This document shows, piece by piece, positions 49,959 through 62,094 of a DNA stretch of 64,000 nt; the first letter of the stretch is position 1; the number at the start of each line of letters is the position of its first letter. The stretch comes from Cerrena zonata. Its lineage: Eukaryota > Basidiomycota > Agaricomycetes > Polyporales > Cerrenaceae. Under the pieces are notes generated by a model. It worked only from the letters and a program-made list of their open reading frames with translations, searched no databases and was not told the DNA's origin. The translations under genes and the position numbers were made by a program. Location: NCBI GenBank assembly GCA_038087015.1, contig JASBNA010000003.1, forward strand, positions 310,001-374,000, given 5' to 3'.

Positions 49959-52900
49959 TTATCGTCTAAGGATTTGTCCAAGCTAGAAAGAAAAACATGT
50001 GAGCTATTTCATTACACAAGGGACAGTATTTCGGACATACATTTCTTCGTTGTTGCGGTAACCACGCGGTTGGGGCTAGACGTGCTTGTTGATTGCCCAA
50101 GTGATTGCGGGCGTTGATCATGCCAGCTGCATGCACTACGCTCGACATGAGGACGAACTCTCGTTCGTAGCGTTTCTTCATGTCAGCCACAATTCGCTGA
50201 CAAGATTTAATAAGCAAATATTCGACGATACGAAACAAATAACATGACTCACTTGCAAGCGAGCATAATCTTCTTCTAAGATTTTGATCTGTGACTTGTA
50301 GGTACTCTCTGCTTCATCGAACGCTCCCGAGGGAACGCCGCCCTTCTTTGCCTGCTCTTCCTTGAACAACTTGTCTTGTTGTTTGATGAACTAGAAATGT
50401 GTGAATTCAGTGACCAGGGCCGTGGAGATGAGAAGATTATTTAATACCTGGCGAGCCTTGGTCAGCTTCTCTTGAACAGTCTTGTATTGTTCTTGAAGTA
50501 GAACGTGTTCTTCGTGCATCTTGAGCATACGATTCCTGACATCTTCTGGGATGTCCTTCCCAGAGAGTGAGGCACGAAGTTCACTGTCAAAAATTCAGTC
50601 AGTGGTGGCCCAGCCGTAGTTTAGAAGATCAGCATACCCAATATCACGTTCTCGTTGGAGCATACGATCTCTTTGGTCGAGGCCCTCACTTTGCATGTTG
50701 ACCTTCTCAAACAGAAGACCATTGATTTGTTCAAGCTGCATCTTGTTCTTGTCGGATAGCTCCTTAATCTGTTCGTGAAGTCTCGCGACGTCTGCTTCAA
50801 GACCAGCCTTGTCTTCGTTCACTGATTCGCGGAGAGTTGCGAGGATGTCAAGTTGATCCTTGTTCACCAAGTTCACTAGTAAAACCACGTTAGAAAGCTC
50901 CAATGAGATAGTAGAAAGTAAAAGAATGTTTACAGTCTGACTTGGCGATCGTGAGCTCTTTGCTTTGGGACTCGAACTGTACTGCGAGCTCATTGTGCTC
51001 CTTACGCAGGGTATCGAGTTGGTCGACGGTTTCGTTCAATCGTTGACGTAAAGCAATGGCAGCTTCAGCACTGAACAGAAAATCAAGTTTCAAAGAAATG
51101 AACTCGAATAAGAAATGACGTACCCGTCACCCATCGATTTGCCACTTCTGATCTCTTCAAGATCATTCTGTAGAACTAGCTTCTCTCTGTGAGCAGCAAG
51201 GTAATCGGACTCATACCTCGCTTTCATCCTGTTAGCGTCTTCAAGCAAGTTCTCCAAAACCAAGACACGACTAGCATCAGCTTCATTCTTCTTCACCGCC
51301 TCCAACTCACGCTGGAGCTTCCTGACTTGCAGTTTCAAGTCAGTCATGGTGGTTCCAGCAAGTGCAGAATCCAACTCTTCGCCAAGACCTTGCACCTCGT
51401 CCTCGTCGTCATCGTCTTGCGCTTGCTGTTGAGCCTCGGCTGTCCCTAGAAGCTCAGCCTCAGTGAACTCGGACATGTTGCCCTGGGGTTCTCCACCAGA
51501 GACGACTCTTCGGTTAGGACGAGTTGTAGTCAACTCGAGTTCACGTACACGCTCTTGGTAGAGCTCCAGGGTTTCTGAATCTCGCGCACGCTCGTCAACG
51601 GCTACTTTGAGCTTGGATTTTGTTTGCTCGAGTTCGAATCGGAGCGCGTCGAGTTCCTTGCTCCGGGAGGAGGTCTTCGATTCCAATTCAGCAATCTGAT
51701 TCTTGTAAGATTCCATAAGGGGTTTGAATGCAGCGACTTTGCGATACTCCTCCTCTAGTGAAGCATTTTTGTCAACGAGATCGGCATTCTGCTTCTCTAG
51801 GGCCTATACAACGGGATTCATTTGAGTATACAGAATATATTTCTGATGTGTATGAGTTACTTACACGAACGTGCTGCCTGAGATCGGCGCCCTCTTGCAA
51901 CTTCTTCTTGTACTTCTCCATGACATTCTCGGTCTTTTGAAGTTTGTCTGCAGCATGCCGATACCTGTAGGGTATGAGCGAAATACTAGTGACGTATGAA
52001 GTACACCCGCTTACTCGTCAAGTTGATCTTTCAACCGCGCCGCTTCATCTGCCTTCCCCTGAAGCTCGTCCATTTTCCTTGTAAGATCGCTTACAAGATT
52101 CGTCTGCTTGTCGAGTTCAGATTCAGTCATAGCGAGATTATCTTCGCTCTTCTGGCTATAGTAACCGTCACGGTCAGGTTATGAAAGGAATACAATTCGT
52201 ATTTACTCACAGTTCAGTACGTAGCCGATCAATTTCTGCTCGCATCATAGCATCATTCCTGCCGTCTGGTTTACGATTATCAGCATCTCGTTGAGCTTGT
52301 TTAACTTGGGCTAGAGCCTCCTCCTTTTCTGAGAGCGCGTCGTCCAGATTCGACTGCAGGGTCCGGTGTTCCTCCATAAGAGTTTGGTATACTTTCTCAA
52401 GTGTTTCTTTCTCCGACAGGATGCGACTTCGTTCGGATTGAAGGTGGTAGTAATGATCGTCTCTATACGGGAACAGAAATAAGTGGACAGGGGATATGCG
52501 ATTAGCGAATACGCACTCAGTCATGCTCTCTCCTGCATGTGTTTCCCCCGACGCCTTGACTTTCGCCATGACCTGAGGAGGGATGATCATAAATACCGGG
52601 GTGCACTGCTAGAAAAGTAGCTTGCCTGTTCGATAGCCTTCATCAAGGAATGTTGTTCGCTTTCCGATAGTTGCGTAATCCTTCCAATGATTTCTTCGTT
52701 GTGTGCACATTGTACCGCGATCGCAATGGTGAGCCGACACATTATGAGGGTAGCGGAGACATTTTGGTCCTTGGCGATGTTCTGCAAATCTGGTACATCT
52801 AGAGCACTTGTTTGTTGGTGAAGTATATCGGAGAAGTACTGCGTCATGAGACGATATAAACGTTTGAGGGCACTAAGGCGTATAACCCAGTTCTCTGAGG

Positions 52901-53133
52901 GTTGCGCCGACGGTCGTACAGTCTGCCGGAAGTAATCCGCATCGCTACAAGCATAATAAAACTAGTTAGCACCTGTGAATCCCACTAATAATAACGGCGT
53001 ACATGACGGATAGAACTTCATAAAGTGCAGCACCATCACATAAGTCGGCAACAGTTGTAACGGGCCTTGAGAGGTCGAATGTAGCAAAGAAGGAGAAGAA
53101 AGCACTGAGCTCCTTCCGTTGCGCGTCCGACAT
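49959..53133 (-). CDS. HOOK-family dynein/kinesin cargo adaptor
   Basis: HOOK proteins link early endosomes to dynein and kinesin-3; fungal members are HookA in Aspergillus and Hok1 in Ustilago. From MSDAQRKELSAFFSFFATFD the N-terminal Hook domain continues with VTTVADLCDGAALYEVLSVM, DADYFR, WVIRLSALKRLYRLMTQYFS and an alpha-helical end (EEIIGRITQLSESEQHSLMK). The rest is almost all coiled coil with heptads, for example LDKQTNLVSDLTRKMDELQG, MEKYKKKLQEGADLRQHV, LKLQVRKLQRELEAVKKNEA and LRKEHNELAVQFESQSKELT, broken by an acidic stretch (QAQDDDDEDEVQGLGEELDS). The C-terminal cargo-binding part has YEREFVLMSSVVHAAGMI and ends after a final intron as QQRRNLGQILRR. About 13 exons. It is convergent with RPT1 and divergent from RTCA. 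Exact last exon is inferred. Confidence 0.92.
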
Positions 53134-54678
<1,545 letters not shown>

Positions 54679-55154
54679 TTGGTCGAATACGAAAATAATC
54701 CCTCCTCTGTACGTCTTAACTTAGCTATTGTAATTGGGTCAAATACACCATGTCACTTTAAGAGCCTGAGTGCATGAACTATAAGCATAACTGTCTGAGA
54801 AAGATAAGTATCCAGGGTATATGTAAAGGGAGCTATGGTATATGGGGTACATGGGTATATCCGTCTGCGATATTCGCAGCCAGTTTTGTCATCACACGGA
54901 AGCTATGAAGTAATCACACGGACCGAAACCAAAAATCAGCAACAAAAGAAGGAAGAGAACAGAAACTAAATGAAGCCAGTGTCAGTTATCGAAAAAGAGA
55001 ATAAGCCTATTGTCAAGAGAAAGAGAAACGAGAATGAGGTGCAAATAAGTCTTCCGGGAATTGAAAAAAATGAAACGGTCTGATACCAGGACTAGAGCAA
55101 GAAGATAAATGAGACGAAAACCGCCATAGTTCCCAACTCCACTTGCATCCTTGC
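54679..55154. other. Convergent 3' flank between RTCA and the first caspase-like gene
   Basis: No gene. A minus-strand frame continues past the caspase-like stop through 54982, but the relation to the paralogue shows the coding region ends at 55155. AT-rich with AAGAAAAAG-like runs, suiting polyadenylation signals on both strands. Confidence 0.5.
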
Positions 55155-57175
55155 TCAGCTGCTGATGAGCGCAGCTCTTCCACGATGCCTTGAAAGCGAA
55201 TGAATGAACATAAGAGCGTATATACTGCTGGGAAAAGTGAAAGGGTGACGCGTGAAGGACACCTCGGCCTTCATGTTCTAGAGAGTATATTAGTAGTATG
55301 CTCCTATGCACAAAATGGTCGTACCAGGGGATGTTGACTGGACAACTAGATAGTCTTTATATCAATGGATCGAACATATGCATATGGGAAGCAGGGTGAC
55401 ATACTTGAGCTCTCCACGTATAAAACTTGGGGTGGCATATAGGACCAGGAAGACCTTGGCTTGACGGAAAATGCTTGTCAAATGGATGATAATATCTTCG
55501 GTGAACGCAGTCCCATATTTTCCCGTTTTCCTCGCTAGTCCCTATTAGTTCACTATGAAGGAATAAAGGATTGGACGTAGACCTACTCGAGTCTCGACAC
55601 AAGTTTGTTCCAAGACAACGTGGCAGGTCCAGGTGTGCCTACAGAAAATAAACAAACCTGCGAAATTGTCGATTGTTCAGAAGGCACCTACGCATGATTT
55701 TAATCAATGCCTAGAAGCAAGGAGATTGAGTAGTGAACGCAAATAGAAACCATACTGAGGGGTCCTCACCTCAGTAAACGTGCCAGGGGTTCCATCAGGA
55801 CGGTCTGTTTCGCATACAACATCTTGATCGCGACAGGCAGAAATACACGTCTAGAATGTGCAATGGTTTAGTAGGCGATATAGCCATAGCCATCTTGAGG
55901 AAGATCCCCACAATATCGTGTGACGGGTACAGTGGGTTGACCTTACACCACCCTGTACATTTCAAGTTACGGTTGATCATCTTGAATGCTTTGAGCTTCG
56001 TCTTCGTGGTAGGTAAAATAGACCTAGATTTGGGTTTGCGTGGGATACTCCCTTTCTTGGCTTTTCGAGGATTAACTATAAACAAGAAATGAGTATTGGT
56101 TTAGCTTCAATGTGAAGATCCCCGAATTATTGGCTTACATCGCAAGTAGGCTCGACCTGCTTAGGGGATTAAAATTCAATATCAGGAACGCTAGCTTAAC
56201 GACGCACAAACTACGAGGCACTTCATCCAACGATCGTAGTGCTTGTTGCATCGGTGATGTGTAAGGTCCGCGATTGATTGAGAGTGGCAACAATCGAATA
56301 TCATCTATACCTAGCGTCAGTCTAGGTCTAAGTATTACTTAGTATACGCAACATGATACTTACAGTAAGTTTGGCATGCGGCGAGAAACCTTTAACGAGG
56401 TAGTCGTTGATGGACTTTGAGGGAAATGATTAGAGTGAGTACAACTTGAATAGGAGGGAAATTGTCTTACATCGTCCAAGATAACGTTGTTTCCATCATC
56501 GTGATCCATGGGCACCATAGCTGGATTAGACATAAAATTTAGTGATGAAGTTCAAGCTGTATAGGTGGAGAGAAGTCTATCAGCAAACCTTCATCCATTC
56601 CATCTTCTTCTTCCTTGTCGCGTTCGGCTTTGATCTGATGGCCGTGCCCTGCGTCTGGAACAATAAGCGAGTCAGTAGCCGTCGTTGAGATATTACACAT
56701 TCACTCGCAGTACAGTACCACACTATCCCATGGACCCTGCATTAGAGCAAAGGTTCTGTAGCTGTGTTCTCTAGATAAGACATGCATTAGCATTTACTAT
56801 AATTCGAGTTGAGATGAAGGATGTTACAATGTTGACGGAGGTGGGTTTCAGATCGTCACTCGTCCCCTTTTCATCAAGCATCATAATGATGTTCTCTCCT
56901 TGAAACCGCAGACTTCTAATGTTCTCGTATCGCGATAAATCAGACATACTACAAAGGGATGAAAGACAGTACCTATCAATAACTTCTTCATTTCGACTGC
57001 ATTTTCGCGGGTGAGTCTGAGTGGAGGAAAGGACTCGGAGTCGTCGCCTGCCACAGTGTCGTAGCCAATTCCTATTATCAGCGCCTTGCGCTTCCCTGGT
57101 CAAAATACCGCTAAGCAAAAGATCTTGGTCAAAAAAGAAAGAAGAAAACTTACCTTGTGCTCCCACTAGGCACAT
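55155..57175 (-). CDS. Caspase-like (C14/metacaspase-type) protein, copy 1
   Basis: A predicted cysteine peptidase of the caspase-hemoglobinase fold, joined from about a dozen exons. It starts MCLVGAQ, then GKRKALIIGIGYDTVAGDDS with LRLTRENAVEMKKLL, the p20 first strand and helix. IIMMLDEKGTSDDLKPTSVN and GPWDSVVLYYAGHGHQIKAE follow; the H in YAGHG is the first catalytic residue. An acidic loop (EEEDGMDE), MVPMDHDDGN, INDYLVKGFSPHAKLT and IFDCCHSQSIADL follow, the second C of DCCHS being the expected nucleophile. A basic linker (VNPRKAKKGSIPRKPKSRS) leads to TCISACRDQDVVCETDRPDG and a C-terminal part NMKAEVSFTRHPFTFPSS. The YYAGHG exon junction needs a GC donor (TACT then GCGAGT). Metacaspases usually cleave after Arg or Lys; specificity here is unknown. 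Paralogue of the next gene. Confidence 0.8.
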
Positions 57176-59044
57176 AGCGATAGACCACTGTGTGGAAGGG
57201 TGACGAGGGAGACGATAACGGGGCGGCGAGGGTGGACGATATAAAAGGAGAAAAGCGGGGCGGTCCTTAGTGGAAGGGAGGCCAGATGCGACGAGGATGA
57301 TCGCTTTATATAAACCAGTGACCTATGGGGCGGCGATGCGCTGTTTAACATGGAGGGAGAAAATGCAGGATAACGGTCCTTGGACCTATGAATCTAATAG
57401 ACAGTTGCAGGGCAGCTGGCAATGACTTCACGAGTCGATGATCACTCCGCTAAACATGAGTAACCACAAGATCATCGCCTAGCATAAAGCGGCCTGTAAA
57501 ATTGAAACGCCACAGTAATGAAAAAGTGAGTAGTGTGGTAGTATGTCGACGGGACATTTACGTACAGTGGTCACTGTAGATGGTTCTCATTCTGAGCATT
57601 AGCCGAAAACCATTACCACAAGTGACCGGTAGGGTCGACGAGTTGTGGACCTTGTGACGATTTTCCATTGACCACTACACTGGCATCATAGATTGAACGT
57701 GATTCCTGGAGTTCGAAAACGTGTTTCCAGCCATCGCAGTTAACCAAAAGCCGGTATATAGTGTAATAGGCTCGTACCCACCCTGTGAAGTCAGAGCTTC
57801 AGGATGCTATTCATGTGTACATTCGCATGCATAGGAAGTTAGTCGTATCGAGGACGTCCTAGGTGACTGTGCAGGTAAGGTATTGAGCATGGCTGGGGTA
57901 AGTGTCGTTGATCAGTAAAGGAACGGTCATGGTATCAGCGCGAGACTCATAATAGCGACATTCGCTCCCACACTGCCAAGTTTCGATTCGATTCGACTCT
58001 GTGACTTCGATATGTGTTGACGAGTCTCCGACGTACTACCATGGTATCAAAGGACAGTTTTTGGGACAGCTGCGCAAAATAGATCATTAGACAATCACAA
58101 CATGCCATATTCGACTCACAAAGGCGGCTCGCTATATGTGTCTTTGACTCTCAATAACTTGAATAGCTGTGTTTAAGGATGTTGAAGTTAACGTACAGCG
58201 GCCCCACTGTGATCGGGAGCTATTCCTTGACAGCGGTACAGACAACAATCTCATCATGCATAAAGCTACATCAGGTGCCACACTACTGTCCTTCGTAGAA
58301 ATACTCGAACAAATAGTCAACCTGAAGTTCGAACCTGAGTGGGGTTCACCTTGTTCATGGAGGTCGAAAAAGGAAATATGTAACCTAGTTTAACGGACGT
58401 TTTATTAAAATACTAACTTAGGGTAATTTTTTAATTGGCTGTAAGTAGCCTAGTATTACGCATACCGGCGTACTAAGTACGTAGTACTTACTCAGTAGTA
58501 CTGCTCTAGCATCTATTAGTATTAGTACGACTGTCTTCTACCTAGTGAGGGTGGCTTATGAGCCTGTATAAATATTATTGAAAGTCATTACCACTAGTCA
58601 GTCAATAAGTATTTTAACTGACTGAGATTTGAGTTCTTAAATTCTTTAAAATGAATTTTGGATTATTTTGTGTGGCAGTATGCGTAGTACTAGCCGAGGT
58701 AGACCCTGAGGGTGGCCTTGTAGGAGCTAGTAGAGGTGTCATCGAACGTTTGAACATTAACCGGTGAACCCTGTGACAGCCAAAGCGAATAAATACTGCA
58801 GGTATCACATTCTCAACTTCACATAATGCAGAGTCGAATCTTATACATATTTTACGAGCTGTGTCACACCGGATTGCCGATTTGCATATAGATACAAAGT
58901 AGCGGGAAGTACAAACACTAACAATACTAGGAATCCTGCAATGAACTGTTCTCGGTTCTTGGTATAGGGTATGCAATGGTATGAGAACGTCGAGAAGTGG
59001 TAATGTGTGGAGCAAAACGGAAAGAAGACAAAACAAAAGAACGC
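57176..59044. other. Spacer between the two caspase-like genes
   Basis: No gene is supported. A 74-codon plus frame at 58169-58393 (MFKDVEVNVQRPHCDREL...) has no recognised family. At 58460-58500 GGCGTACTAAGTACGTAGT is followed by ACTTACTCAGTAGTACTGC, a run of short AGTAC/GTACT palindromes. The 58400-58620 section is strongly AT-rich. No transposon is seen. TATA-like CTTTATATAAACC at 57303-57315 lies about 130 bases upstream of copy 1 on the minus strand. Confidence 0.45.
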
Positions 59045-61295
59045 CTAATACGTCGGAACCAAACCTTTGCGAAGTACATGAACAACGAGAACTACAGCTG
59101 TCCCTACACATGAGATCATGGCCGAATGAAACATAAGGGCATGGACGTAAAGCAAAGCGCGGGTACGGAAGGGACGGGGCTTGTAGACGAACGAGACTTG
59201 AGCGTTCATATCCTGACAACAAAAATGAGGGAAGTTAGCGGTTTTCTTATTCGCAAATAACAGGATCGCTATACCAGAGGCTCTCGGCTTGATATCTAGA
59301 TTTTCATGATATCAGTAAAAAAAATATGATATTCAATCGTGAGAAATAGACATACCTGAGGTCGCCATGCATAGAGCATCTTGTGGCATCGGGTTTGTAG
59401 AGCATTGGAAGGTAACTTTGTGTAGTCGCAGATATGGACACGGTTCCATATACGCTCAATCCCCTTACTGATACTTGGTTAGCATGAGAAATACACAGGA
59501 TTGCGTGGAAAACCTTACTAAAGGTCACACATTAGTTGTTTCCAGGATCCTCCGGGTCTGTGACCTAAAGGAATATACAGCAACGGTGAGGTTGCGTTGT
59601 GTGACTTGAGAATATACTTACGAATAGTTTGTATAAGTGCCTACAAGTAATCGTTTCAGTAATTGGGGTTGATTGCAACAGTTAATTGAAAAGTACCGAC
59701 CTCTGTGAATGTGGTATGCATACCCTCCGATTCCAGATCTTTCCTATCCAACTCATATGTTTCATCTTGGTCGCGACAGGCCGAAATGCACGTCTAAAGG
59801 GCGAGGACTTTCAGCGGTATTCTCGTGGAGGTATAACACAGTGGAAAGTTACCACATCGTATGTTGGGGTGGGGTCGGGTAGACACCAACCCTGGCATTC
59901 GTGTTGAACCATTCCGAAGTTTGCCAGCGTCAGTTTCTTCCGTCGGATGACAATATTACCAACGTTGGGATATTCTTGTTTCGGCATACAATACAGAACG
60001 CGTCGCCGAGGGTTTATCCAATGTTGTACACGCCGGACTACACTTGCGAGAATCGATGATGCAGCCTCTTTGGATGTTCGTCGGTTAGTAACTAGAAGGG
60101 AGTGAGTTTTGGATTCATGGGATAAAGAAACGCCAATTACTAACAGCACAAGTAGACGTGACCTGAATTGAAACAAGGTTAAGTATGAACGACCAAAATA
60201 TCATTATTTGCAACTCACAGATCATAATTAATTTTCCGCAATGAATGTATTGTTTATTGCAGCGATTGTGAGGGAGATCCGCGAGTGTATGAGAGTGGCA
60301 GCAATCAAACACCGTCTATATTTGGAGTCAACTCTATAATCTGAAAACCACAAACATGATAACTCACCGTGAGTTTGGCGCAAGGTGGGAAGTATTTGAC
60401 TAGTGTTTTAGCTATAAACTGGGTGACAGAAACGGTTAGGGCAACAGTGAGAATGTAGTATATGGTAGGCATTACATACATCGTCCGTGATCAATCTCGT
60501 TCCGCCCTCATTATCCACGGGTACAAGGGCTAAGTTCAAACGGTAAGGATTCTGGATAGGTACTGAGAGTTTGATATACACACCTTCGTCTAGACCGTCC
60601 TCTTCCGACGTGTCCTCGACGGCCTCCACTTGATCTCCATGCCCTGCATCTATAACAAAAGTCGTCGGTCAGTGCCTACAAGGATGACAATACTTTTGAC
60701 GTTACGAACAGTATAAGACCACGCTATCCCTCGGACCGACATCAGCGCCGAGCCTTTCCAGTTGCGACATCGAAATGTTATAAAGGCGTGAGCTTTACAC
60801 ATAAGTAGAGCTTCGAAAGCTATACTTACTATGTTATCACAAGTTGGCTGCAAAAACTCCGGTGTCTCCGGTTTGTCCACCATGGTCACAATATCATTAG
60901 GCTCAAACTGCCAGTCCTCTATATCGACATTGAATATCAGGAACAGTTGGACCATAAGATACAAGAAACATAACTGACTTATCAAGAACTCTCGGAAATG
61001 AGCAGCGTTTTGATGAGTGAGCTTGAGAGGGGAGTAAAGAGCATCGGGTGTATCATAAGCAATGCCAATGACCAGCGCTCGCTTTCTGCCTGTTTGGATG
61101 TCGATGGGTCTTTGCCAAGATGTCTGTAAGATGTAGTAAAGTACCTTGTTTCCCAAATAGGTTATGAACGGTGATGATTGGATTTGGAATAGTGAGCACA
61201 AGTCGAGACAGACACCACAGAAATAAAGCTAGCAGGAGGGTATGGATGTCGACATAAGCTCGGAGGTCTGGTACTATGATTAGGGTTATGAACAT
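59045..61295 (-). CDS. Caspase-like (C14/metacaspase-type) protein, copy 2, with N- and C-terminal hydrophobic segments
   Basis: Paralogue of copy 1 in tandem. The ATG at 61295 gives MFITLIIVPDLRAYVDIHTL and LLALFLWCLSRLVL, a hydrophobic N-terminus not seen in copy 1. Then GRKRALVIGIAYDTPDALYS, LKLTHQNAAHFREFLI, PNDIVTMVDKPETPEFLQPT, DSVVLYYAGHGDQVEAVEDT with SEEDGLDE, LVPVDNEGGTRLITDD, and FDCCHSHTLADLPHNRCNKQ. Catalytic His (YAGHG) and Cys (DCCHS) are both present. TCISACRDQDETYELDRKDL and FTE match copy 1, as do IWNRVHICDYTKL and YAWRPQ. The end, DMNAQVSFVYKPRPFRTRAL, is followed by a membrane-like MISCVGTAVVLVVHVL and KGLVPTY. So copy 2 may be membrane-bound at one or both ends, whereas copy 1 looks soluble. 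About a dozen exons; the N-terminal start is the least certain part. Confidence 0.77.
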
Positions 61296-62094
61296 TGTCA
61301 AAGGTTGGACGATTGGTGAAGACAAGAGTGTTGTTATTTATACTGTGAGGCAGCGTGGTAGTGCTGTGCAGTGGCTGCAAAGTAGAAGGATCACATTGTG
61401 CAGGAGTCATACTAGTAATACCTGCTAGTAAGAGTAGAATTCGACAACGAAGCCCCACAGCGTCAGAAGGGATCGGATGTTCACCAGAGTCGGACCTCAG
61501 AAGAGTCTGGATGCTTATAGGAACACAGGTGGGTCAACGCAGGATTCGGGGTGTTCGGTAGCAGAGCAGTCGATGAAGAGTACAATCCTGGATTCAATGC
61601 TGTAACGTCACCTCGGAGCGCCGCCGTTGACTTGGGGGACGCTCAACATACACCACTGATATGGCTCTTGTTTTCTCAGTTCGCATGCCGGCTGTGCTTT
61701 TCGCCGGAGGGGCTGTGGAGGCTGTGGATGTCGTAGAAGTTGGACTTGAGTGCGTCGCTCCTGTCCGCAACCGTCAACCGCGTTGGTGATTCTGGACGCG
61801 TCATTCAAATCTGGGTTCCCGGAAGCAGGGAGTAGACGAAGTTGGCATTTGCATTCAGACCTTTATTGTGTTGCAGAAGAGTGTCCTATCGGGCTGTGAA
61901 TGAAACCCAGAGGTTCAAAGTTGAGATCTTTGAGAACGTGGTTGTAATATCGGAACGATCGTGTGCCCCACGCTTGGGCGCTCACGAAATGAACGCGTCC
62001 TGGTTGTATGCAGTGGCACTCCTCCTTCACATCATTCTACTGAGATCCCTTGTCCAAATATCACTACTCTTGTTTGTCAACTATCACATACACC
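61296..62094. other. Divergent flank between caspase-like copy 2 and MCMBP
   Basis: A promoter region shared by a minus-strand and a plus-strand gene. Frames at 61551-61736 and 61842-62147 are not recognised, and the latter overlaps the MCMBP start in another frame. GTTATTTATACTGTGAGG at 61333-61350 on the plus strand includes a TATA-like element for copy 2. Confidence 0.45.

Noticed and set aside
58460..58500. Short AGTAC/GTACT palindromes as a possible transposon terminus
   Set aside because: They are very short, there is no partner repeat at a distance, and no transposase-like frame is nearby.
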